Below are positions 1-6,443 of a DNA stretch of 34,648 nucleotides, in pieces. The translations under genes and the position numbers were made by a program. Under the pieces are notes generated by a model. It did not search any database and had not been told where the DNA came from. It saw nothing but the letters and a program-made list of their open reading frames with translations. The DNA is from Rickettsiales bacterium (GTDB taxonomy: Bacteria > Pseudomonadota > Alphaproteobacteria > Micavibrionales > GCA-2720935): the NCBI GenBank assembly GCA_002720935.1, contig PBIV01000015.1:4915-39562 (forward strand), given 5' to 3'. Within the stretch, counting starts at the first letter, position 1. The number at the start of each line of letters is the position of its first letter.

Positions 1-657
1 AGTAATTTTTTAGAAAATGAATTAGCCCCACAACAAATGATTAATTTTCAAAATATGATCCCCAATCCATCGGGCGGTAATCCAAGACAAGTGACATCCA
101 TGATGTTTTTCTTTATGAATGCGTTGCAACTCAATGCAGGGGTCATTCCTTGGATGGGGGCATCGATCATGAATGCCGTTAAAAATCAGAGTAATTCAAG
201 GTTGGTTAATAAACTGATCGATCAGCTCAACACAGATATGTCGAGAGGGTCAACGCGCGTTTTAGACACTGTTAATGGTAACGAGTTTCAGCGCTTTACA
301 ATTCCCATTCAAACAGCCGATCAACAATTACAACCCATCTTCTTTTATATAAGACCTTTTTCTGGTGATGAAAATAATCAGCAAAACCAAAATAATATAG
401 ATGGTAAAAAGGATAACGAGGTACGCTTTCTTCTCGATCTAAATCTAAGCCGTTTAGGGGCGGTACAAATTGATGGGCTATTTAAACTAAAAACAATGCA
501 TATGATTTTAAAATTAGAAAATGATCTGCCTTCAAAGGCAAAAATTGAAATGCAAGATCGCTATAGCTCAGTCTTAGAATCTTTAGGCTTAGAGGGCGGC
601 TTAAAATTCCAAAATGTCGATAACTGGCTTAGTTTCCAAGATTTGAGAAAGCGATAA
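1..657 (+). CDS. FliK-like C-terminal domain protein (5' end outside window)
   Basis: The frame is open from base 1, so the gene begins before the window; the visible part encodes 218 residues. The last ~75 residues have the pattern of the C-terminal domain of flagellar hook-length control proteins: a hydrophobic strand followed by LSRLGAVQIDG, a second strand pair, then a helix ending in ESLGLEGGLKFQ. The middle (about residues 120-140) is rich in Asn, Gln and Asp, as in a flexible linker. Its position beside ctrA and fliI fits a flagellar or secretion-related role. The similarity is judged by eye and is weak, and the N-terminal half is not recognised. It ends in a strong terminator shared with ctrA. 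Confidence 0.5.
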   Translation, partial: SNFLENELAPQQMINFQNMIPNPSGGNPRQVTSMMFFFMNALQLNAGVIPWMGASIMNAVKNQSNSRLVNKLIDQLNTDMSRGSTRVLDTVNGNEFQRFTIPIQTADQQLQPIFFYIRPFSGDENNQQNQNNIDGKKDNEVRFLLDLNLSRLGAVQIDGLFKLKTMHMILKLENDLPSKAKIEMQDRYSSVLESLGLEGGLKFQNVDNWLSFQDLRKR

Positions 658-660
658 AAA

Positions 661-688
661 AAAGCCCACATAAATGGGCTTTCTTTTT
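661..688. terminator. Bidirectional rho-independent terminator
   Basis: An 8-bp perfect stem AAAGCCCA/TGGGCTTT with a 6-base loop is followed by TTCTTTTT on the plus strand and by a run of T on the minus strand. It sits between the stop of the plus-strand FliK-like gene and the stop of minus-strand ctrA, so one hairpin can end both transcripts. Confidence 0.9.
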
Positions 689-711
689 AAAATCTATGAA
701 TAGTAAAGAGA

Positions 712-1407
712 TTAAGCTGCACCAGCTTCTTTTTGAGGATCACGTAGAACATAACCACGCCCCCAAACAGTCTCGATATAATTATCGCCATCTGCTGCTT
801 CTTCTAATTTTTTACGAAGCTTACAAATAAAGACGTCAATAATCTTCACTTCTGGCTCATCCATACCGCCATAAAGGTGGTTTAGGAACATTTCTTTTGT
901 CAAAGTTGTGCCTTTTCTTAAAGAAAGAAGTTCTAAGATTTTATATTCTTTGCCTGTTAAGTGTAGTGGCTTGCCACCAACTTCAACTGTTCTTGCATCC
1001 AAATTGACTGATAATTTACCAGTTTCAATTTTACTTTGTGAATGACCTTTTGAGCGACGAACAATGGCTTGAATACGAGCCAATAATTCACGCTTATCAA
1101 AAGGCTTAACAAGATAGTCATCAGCACCATAGCCAAGACCTTTGATCTTGCTTTCCATCTCGCCTAGACCAGATAAAATCAAAATTGGTGTTTCAACTTT
1201 AGAAGCACGAAGGCGTCTTAATACCTCATATCCATCCATATCAGGAAGGAGTAGATCAAGAACGATGATGTCGTAATCGTATAATTTACCGATTTCTAAA
1301 CCATCTTCTCCCATATCAGTTGAATCAATTACAAATCCTTCTGATTTAAGCATTAACTCAATGCTCTTTGCTGTAGCGCTGTCATCTTCGACCAACAAAA
1401 CTCTCAT
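712..1407 (-). CDS. ctrA: Cell-cycle response regulator CtrA
   Basis: OmpR/PhoB-type response regulator that in alphaproteobacteria controls cell cycle, flagellar and chemotaxis genes. The receiver domain (about 1-115) has the acidic pair D8-D9, the phospho-acceptor D51 in [13 protein letters not shown] and the conserved Lys in [11 protein letters not shown]. The winged-helix DNA-binding domain (about 125-225) ends in [11 protein letters not shown]. The length, 231 residues, and the position of D51 match Caulobacter CtrA, and the protein ends in Ala-Ala, the feature that makes Caulobacter CtrA a ClpXP substrate. The start has AAAGGA about nine bases upstream. It is divergent from fliI, and a TTAA-N7-TTAA box in the shared gap suggests autoregulation. 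In Caulobacter, phosphate arrives from CckA through ChpT; a chpT gene is at 9403-10041. Confidence 0.96.
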   Translation of the reverse strand: MRVLLVEDDSATAKSIELMLKSEGFVIDSTDMGEDGLEIGKLYDYDIIVLDLLLPDMDGYEVLRRLRASKVETPILILSGLGEMESKIKGLGYGADDYLVKPFDKRELLARIQAIVRRSKGHSQSKIETGKLSVNLDARTVEVGGKPLHLTGKEYKILELLSLRKGTTLTKEMFLNHLYGGMDEPEVKIIDVFICKLRKKLEEAADGDNYIETVWGRGYVLRDPQKEAGAA

Positions 1408-1499
1408 AATTATAATTCCTTTATAAGTTTGTTATTATTTTTTTAAGATTAATGTGTTTGAACCCTTTGAACCTATATACCTATTGTCGTTAACTTTTG

Positions 1500-1514
1500 T
1501 TAACAAATGGTTAA
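1500..1514. promoter_or_regulatory. CtrA-type binding site in ctrA/fliI divergent promoter
   Basis: TTAACAAATGGTTAA matches the CtrA consensus TTAA-N7-TTAA exactly. It lies 93 bases upstream of the ctrA start and about 130 upstream of fliI. Another GTTAAC stands just before it (1489-1494), separated from the first half-site by six bases, and more single TTAA half-sites follow at 1531, 1564, 1588, 1595, 1605 and 1629. Binding is inferred from sequence only; the region is AT-rich, so the single half-sites carry little weight. Confidence 0.65.
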
Positions 1515-1642
1515 AAAACGATGAAAAAGGTTAATTTTCTATAAAGAGAACAAGACGAACGTCTTAATTTCTATTATAATGAAAAGGTTAATATTTAAAA
1601 GTTTTTAATTTCATTTTATCAAAAAAAGTTAATTTCACAGCC

Positions 1643-3019
1643 ATGGATCGCCTTTCAGACAAGATTATAGCCTCAGTTGAATCCCTTGATGATTACAAAG
1701 GATACGGCATCGTCTCTAAAATTTTAGGGATGTTGATCGAAATTAAGGGAGGCGATAAATTTTTAACAATCGGCTCAAGATGTCAGTTAACGCCCGATAA
1801 TAGACCACCTGTTTTATGTGAGATTGTTGGATTTGAAGGCGACAAAGCGCTTGCACTACCCTTTGGTGATTTAAGTGGGATTGGCCCTGGTTGTATTGCT
1901 TACCTAGAAGAAAGCAGCCCTAAAGTTTATCCTGATATTAGTTGGTTGGGTCGCATTATTGATGGTTTGGGCAATAACATTGATACAATGCCACCGCTAA
2001 AAGCAGGAAAGACAGGTATTGATGTCAAAAGAAAAGCACCACCTGCGCATTTAAGACAAAGATTAGGCGGGCGTTTGGATTTAGGTGTTAAAGCCTTAAA
2101 CACGTTCTTGCCCTCTTGCCAGGGACAAAGAATGGGGATTTTTGCAGGCTCTGGTGTTGGTAAGTCGGTTATGATGTCAATGATGGCACGTTTTGCAAAG
2201 GCCGATGTCATTATCATTGGTCTAATAGGGGAACGTGGCCGCGAGGTTCAAGAATTTATTCAAGATGATTTGGGCGAAGACGGTCTTAAAAAATCAATTG
2301 TTGTTGTCGCAACTTCAGATGAGCCCCCTTTAATGCGAAAACAAGCCGCTTACTTAACTTTAGCTTTGGCCGAGTATTTCCGTGATGAAGGAAAAGATGT
2401 TTTATTATTAATGGATTCAGTGACCCGCTTTGCAATGGCACAGCGTGAGATTGGACTATCTGCAGGTGAGCCTCCGACCAGTAAAGGATACCCACCGACA
2501 ACCTTTGGCGAGCTGGCAACTTTGTTAGAACGTGCTGGCCCTGGGGAAAAAGGCAAAGGATTTATAACTGCCCTATTCACAGTTTTGGTTGAAGGCGATG
2601 ATACAAATGAGCCCGTGTCAGACGCGGTACGCGGTATTTTAGATGGTCACATTGTCATGGATCGACGTATTGCCGATCGTGGACGCTATCCAGCCATTGA
2701 TGTTTTGAAAAGCGTTTCAAGAACCGTTCCTGATTGTTTAGAGGGCGATGAACAACAGATATTAAGAGAGGCCAAACAAGTTATTTCCACCTATGAAGAT
2801 ATGGAAGAATTGATCCGTCTTGGTGCCTATCGAAAAGGAACCGATCCAAAAGTTGATAGAGCCTTAGAACTTTATCCAAAAATTGAAAGTTTCTTATCAC
2901 AAAACAAAAATGCCTCTTTTGATCTCCAAACCTGTTTCCAGATGTTGCGTGATATTTTATTTATGTCACCGAATGCACAAGGCCAAAATGATGAAGACAC
3001 TAACGATCAATCACAATAA
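1643..3019 (+). CDS. fliI: Flagellar export ATPase FliI
   Basis: Cytoplasmic ATPase of the flagellar type III export apparatus, related to the F1 beta subunit; it works with FliH and FliJ to deliver rod, hook and filament proteins. The N-terminal beta-barrel domain spans about residues 1-95. The P-loop AGSGVGKS is at residues 168-175, followed by the FliI-type IGLIGERGREVQEF segment, the Walker B strand DVLLLMDSVTRFAMAQREIG, and GEPPTSKGYPPTTF. The C-terminal helical domain is complete. The length of 458 residues is normal. No clear Shine-Dalgarno precedes the ATG, and the start was chosen from alignment of the N-terminus with the family. It is divergent from ctrA with a CtrA-type box in the gap, and fliJ follows 23 bases downstream in a likely operon. 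Confidence 0.96.
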   Translation: MDRLSDKIIASVESLDDYKGYGIVSKILGMLIEIKGGDKFLTIGSRCQLTPDNRPPVLCEIVGFEGDKALALPFGDLSGIGPGCIAYLEESSPKVYPDISWLGRIIDGLGNNIDTMPPLKAGKTGIDVKRKAPPAHLRQRLGGRLDLGVKALNTFLPSCQGQRMGIFAGSGVGKSVMMSMMARFAKADVIIIGLIGERGREVQEFIQDDLGEDGLKKSIVVVATSDEPPLMRKQAAYLTLALAEYFRDEGKDVLLLMDSVTRFAMAQREIGLSAGEPPTSKGYPPTTFGELATLLERAGPGEKGKGFITALFTVLVEGDDTNEPVSDAVRGILDGHIVMDRRIADRGRYPAIDVLKSVSRTVPDCLEGDEQQILREAKQVISTYEDMEELIRLGAYRKGTDPKVDRALELYPKIESFLSQNKNASFDLQTCFQMLRDILFMSPNAQGQNDEDTNDQSQ

Positions 3020-3042
3020 TTTAGGATTATAAAAAAAATACT

Positions 3043-3474
3043 ATGGCTCGCTTAGAAAGTCTTATTCGCTATCACAAACATGATTTAGATGAAAAAAGAA
3101 AACATCTTGGCAATTTAAACAGCCAAGCGACCGAGCTTGAAAATCAACTGGATACTTTAGAAAAACAAAAAGATAAGGAAGCCGAGCTTGCCAAAACAGA
3201 ACCGCTTTTGGGACAAGCCTATTCAAATTATTTAGTTGGCTATAAAAAAATGAAAGCAACGCTACTCAATCAAAGAGCTGAGCTTGAAAAAGAAATTGAG
3301 GCTGCTCTTTTTGAAATCCAAGAAAAATTTACAGAGCTAAAAAAATACGAAGTTTTACATGAAAAACGCTTAAAAGAAAAACGTATCCAAGAACAAAAAG
3401 AAGAAGATAAAGCGTTTGATGAAATGGCGTTAGAAATTTATGAGCGCAAGAAAAAAGAAAAAACAGAACAGTAA
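3043..3474 (+). CDS. fliJ: Flagellar export protein FliJ-like
   Basis: A 143-residue, highly charged protein rich in Lys, Glu and Gln, predicted to be almost entirely coiled coil. This is the shape and size of FliJ, the stalk-like chaperone-escort component that inserts into the FliI ring. The sequence identity of FliJ is always low, so the call rests on length, coiled-coil character and position directly after fliI with only a 23-base gap. The C-terminus carries the charged IYERKKKEKTEQ tail. Its stop lies three bases from the stop of the convergent cheR, leaving no room for a terminator between them. Confidence 0.85.
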   Translation: MARLESLIRYHKHDLDEKRKHLGNLNSQATELENQLDTLEKQKDKEAELAKTEPLLGQAYSNYLVGYKKMKATLLNQRAELEKEIEAALFEIQEKFTELKKYEVLHEKRLKEKRIQEQKEEDKAFDEMALEIYERKKKEKTEQ

Positions 3475-3477
3475 AGT

Positions 3478-4293
3478 TTAAGCTTGATCTTTCTCATAAA
3501 GACCTCTTTGATCTGGAACGGTTTTATATTTATCCGTAATACCGATGACCGTTTCCGCACCACCTAAGAATAAATAACCATCATTATTGAGAATATTAGA
3601 CATATTTTCTAACACAGTTTTTTTGGTTGGCTGATCAAAATAAATCAAAACATTACGACACATAATAATATCAAATTTACCAAGTGAGCTTAGCGGGTGT
3701 AAAAGATTGAAATGACTATATTTTATCATTGATTTAATATCATCATTAATCTGCCATTTTTCATCAATCTGCTTAAAATATTTCACCAACAACGTAATGG
3801 GAAGCCCTCTTTGAACTTCGAATTGTGAATATAGCCCTTGTTTTGCGACTTCCAAAATATCTTTTGAAATATCTGTTCCAACAATCTCGAAATTCCAACC
3901 CTGATTAAGCCAGCCAGCCTCTTTGATTACCATAGCGAGCGTGTATGGTTCTTGTCCACTTGAACAAGCCGCAGACCAAATTCTGATTTTTTTTGTTGCC
4001 TGATTTGTTTCCATCAGTTTCGGCATCACATGATTTTTGAAAATATCAAACGGTCTGGTATCCCTAAAAAATGATGTTTCATTTGTTGTCATTGCCTCAA
4101 CAACATCCCAAGCTTCTGGGGATTTTTGATTGGCTCTAACACGGGACGCCAACATAGAAATATCGGCTAAATTATATTTATCAATAACAGGGCGCAATCT
4201 TGATTCAAGAAGATAGCACTTATCCATACCGATCACGAGACCTGATGTCTTTTTCAACACATCTTGGAATGCTTCAAAATCACTTTCTTCCAT
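3478..4293 (-). CDS. cheR: Chemotaxis protein methyltransferase CheR
   Basis: SAM-dependent methyltransferase that methylates glutamates on chemoreceptors during adaptation. The N-terminal helical domain (about 1-75) is followed by the conserved TTNETSFFRD segment. The Rossmann-type methyltransferase domain has IRIWSAACSSGQEPYTLAM (SAM-binding), VGTDISKDIL (acidic ribose-binding residue) and FDIIMCRNVLIYFD. The length of 271 residues is typical. AAGGA stands about eleven bases before the ATG. It is the last gene of the minus-strand cheA-W-Y-B-R operon. The protein lacks the C-terminal receptor-tethering pentapeptide domain or TPR repeats seen in some relatives. Confidence 0.96.
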   Translation of the reverse strand: MEESDFEAFQDVLKKTSGLVIGMDKCYLLESRLRPVIDKYNLADISMLASRVRANQKSPEAWDVVEAMTTNETSFFRDTRPFDIFKNHVMPKLMETNQATKKIRIWSAACSSGQEPYTLAMVIKEAGWLNQGWNFEIVGTDISKDILEVAKQGLYSQFEVQRGLPITLLVKYFKQIDEKWQINDDIKSMIKYSHFNLLHPLSSLGKFDIIMCRNVLIYFDQPTKKTVLENMSNILNNDGYLFLGGAETVIGITDKYKTVPDQRGLYEKDQA

Positions 4294-4327
4294 ATCGACA
4301 CCGTTTCCTTAATTAATTTACCAAAAA

Positions 4328-5497
4328 TTACATCGTAGCTATTTTTTTAATTCTCGGCCCAACCTCATCAAGAGGCAAAACATCAAAACAAATATTGGCC
4401 ATTGCAACAGCGCCAGGCATACCCCAAACAACTGATGTTTTCTTATCTTGCGCTAAAACCATACCACCATTATCGGCTAGTGTTTTGCATGATTTTTGAC
4501 CATCAGATCCCATACCCGTTAAAATCGTTGCCAAGACTGACGAGCCAAAAACCCCCATCACGGAACGCAACATAGGGTCGACCGCTGGCCTACAAAAATT
4601 CTCTGGTTCGTCTTTATTAAGCCTGATGACTTTATTCCCGTCTTCCTTAACAACCGTCATATGATAACCACCGGGCGCTAAATAAATACGCCCCCCAACA
4701 ACAACCTCGCCTTCAACACCTTCTGCACAAGTCACACCTGTTTGTTTTGTAATATGTTCGGCCAAAATCGCTGTGAATGTTTCTGGCATATGTTGGGTTA
4801 AGAAAATTGGTTGTTGGACATCTTTTAAATGCTCAATAACCCTAAATAAAGCTTGTGGCCCACCTGTTGAACTCCCGATTACAAGAGCTTGAGGTCTAAA
4901 TATTTTTGTATCAGTTTTTAGTTGAAAGTTTTCAGTTAAGACAATCGGCGCTGTTTTTGGTGCCGTTGTTGCTGGTGTCGTTGCACGTGGGATAGCTCTT
5001 TCACTAGGCGATGCCGTAGCTTTAGGCGCTTCTTTTTTACCCGACTTGATACGGGCTTCTTTCACAGTTTGGCCAAGAACTTTAATCTTGTTTAATAAGT
5101 CTCTTTTAAAATCATCCGCAGATGCTAAATCGCGTGTTGTTGATGGTTTTGTGAGACATTCAGATGCCCCCTTTTTAAGGGCTTCTAAAGTTACTTGTGC
5201 ATTATGCTTTGTCAATGTTGATGCAATAATAACTTTCACATCTGGATCAACCTCTAACAATTTTGGCAGAGCTGTAATCCCATCCATAACGGGCATTTCA
5301 ATATCCAAAACAATGATATCAGTGGGATTATTTTGCAAACTTCGAATAGCCATCTCACCATTCGAAACAGATGCAACAACCTCAATATTTCCATCGGCTT
5401 GCAAAGCTCTGGAAAATAGACCTCTTACAACCGCCGAGTCATCAACGATCATAACACGCACTTTGTTATTTGCACTAATTAGAGAATTCATGTTCAA
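4328..5497 (-). CDS. cheB: Protein-glutamate methylesterase CheB
   Basis: Response regulator that removes methyl groups from, or deamidates, chemoreceptors. The receiver domain (about 13-130) has D19-D20, the phospho-acceptor D65 in IIVLDIEMPVMDG and a conserved Lys in CLTKPS. A linker of about 45 residues rich in Ala, Pro and Thr follows. The C-terminal methylesterase domain (about 200-387) shows the catalytic triad motifs: Ser in VIGSSTGGPQAL, His in LTQHMPETFT and Asp in GMGSDGQK. The length of 389 is slightly long because of the linker. Phosphorylation by CheA is expected. It sits between cheY and cheR. Confidence 0.96.
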   Translation of the reverse strand: MNMNSLISANNKVRVMIVDDSAVVRGLFSRALQADGNIEVVASVSNGEMAIRSLQNNPTDIIVLDIEMPVMDGITALPKLLEVDPDVKVIIASTLTKHNAQVTLEALKKGASECLTKPSTTRDLASADDFKRDLLNKIKVLGQTVKEARIKSGKKEAPKATASPSERAIPRATTPATTAPKTAPIVLTENFQLKTDTKIFRPQALVIGSSTGGPQALFRVIEHLKDVQQPIFLTQHMPETFTAILAEHITKQTGVTCAEGVEGEVVVGGRIYLAPGGYHMTVVKEDGNKVIRLNKDEPENFCRPAVDPMLRSVMGVFGSSVLATILTGMGSDGQKSCKTLADNGGMVLAQDKKTSVVWGMPGAVAMANICFDVLPLDEVGPRIKKIATM

Positions 5498-5524
5498 AAT
5501 TGCCCTTTTTAAAAAACGATAAGA

Positions 5525-5902
5525 TTAATCGCCACTATAAAGGCCAACTTGAACCAACTTATTTTTAATGATTTCGCCATCAAATGGCTTCATAATATAT
5601 TCATTCGCACCAGCACTCAAAGCTTCTTGAATAAATTTAATATCGTTTTCTGTGGTACAGAATAGAACGATCGGCTGATCTCCGCCTGGTGTTTGTCGAA
5701 GCTCTTTTAAAAACTCAATCCCCGTCATGACAGGCATATTCCAGTCCAATAAAACAGCATCAGGCATTCCTTGACCAGTGCAGTAATCTAATGCAACCTG
5801 ACCATCCTCTGCCTCATCAACTTTGAAGTTGAGTTCCTCTAAAATTTTTCTAGCAACTTTACGAACAACGCCACTATCATCGACCACAAGAAAGGTTTTC
5901 AT
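5525..5902 (-). CDS. cheY: Chemotaxis response regulator CheY
   Basis: Single-domain receiver protein of 125 residues that carries phosphate from CheA to the flagellar switch. It has D8-D9, phospho-acceptor D53 within VLLDWNMPVMTG (DWNMP is typical of CheY), the Thr in LFCTTEND and the Lys in IMKPFDGE. AGGAAG lies about seven bases before the ATG. It is in the che operon eleven bases after cheW. No cheZ is seen in the window, so signal termination may rely on the CheA-fused receiver acting as a phosphate sink or on genes elsewhere; this last point is inference. Confidence 0.95.
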   Translation of the reverse strand: MKTFLVVDDSGVVRKVARKILEELNFKVDEAEDGQVALDYCTGQGMPDAVLLDWNMPVMTGIEFLKELRQTPGGDQPIVLFCTTENDIKFIQEALSAGANEYIMKPFDGEIIKNKLVQVGLYSGD

Positions 5903-5913
5903 TTTTTAACTTC

Positions 5914-6441
5914 CTATTCTCTTTCTAATATTGGTGCATCCGAAGGATACACAGATTTTAAAAGGCGTGCCACATCAAGCACAACCAAAAGATCTTTATC
6001 AAGGCGATAAATTCCCCCTGAAATTTCTTTCCAAACTGGTGATAGGTTTGGAGGATTTTTTTCATACTCATCTTGAGACAAAGCCAAAACATCGCCGACA
6101 TTATCAACGACCAATGAATAAAGGTCATCGCCATTCTCAACGACAACACTCATACTTGAATCAACATCCTCTTGATCAACCGTGTCATTTAAACGAACTC
6201 TAACATCAATTGCCGTTACAATACGACCACGCAAATTAAGCGATCCCGCAATCTCTGGCGGGGCTAAAGGAATATGCGTTACAGTTTGATTATCTAATAC
6301 ATCTTGCACTTGCATAACGGGTATACCAAAAAGTTGTCCAGAAATATACATTGTCAAAAATTCTTGACGTTGCTGAAGGTCTATATAACCTTTCTCACCC
6401 ATAACTCTTTGTTTTTCTGCGACACGCGTTGCTGATTGCAT
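5914..6441 (-). CDS. cheW: Chemotaxis coupling protein CheW
   Basis: Adaptor that links chemoreceptors to CheA. It is a single CheW domain of 175 residues: EFLTMYISGQLFGIPVMQVQ starts the fold, then LNLRGRIVTAIDVRVRLN, which is the signature segment, and the second half carries LVVDNVGDVLAL. An N-terminal extension of about 20 residues precedes the domain. GAGG seven bases before the start lies inside the 3' end of cheA, and only two bases separate the two genes, so translation is probably coupled. Confidence 0.95.
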   Translation of the reverse strand: MQSATRVAEKQRVMGEKGYIDLQQRQEFLTMYISGQLFGIPVMQVQDVLDNQTVTHIPLAPPEIAGSLNLRGRIVTAIDVRVRLNDTVDQEDVDSSMSVVVENGDDLYSLVVDNVGDVLALSQDEYEKNPPNLSPVWKEISGGIYRLDKDLLVVLDVARLLKSVYPSDAPILERE

Positions 6442-6443
6442 GA

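Noticed and set aside
1927-2580. Three minus-strand ORFs inside fliI
   Set aside because: They are antisense shadows of a clearly conserved gene, with no domains or ribosome-binding sites.
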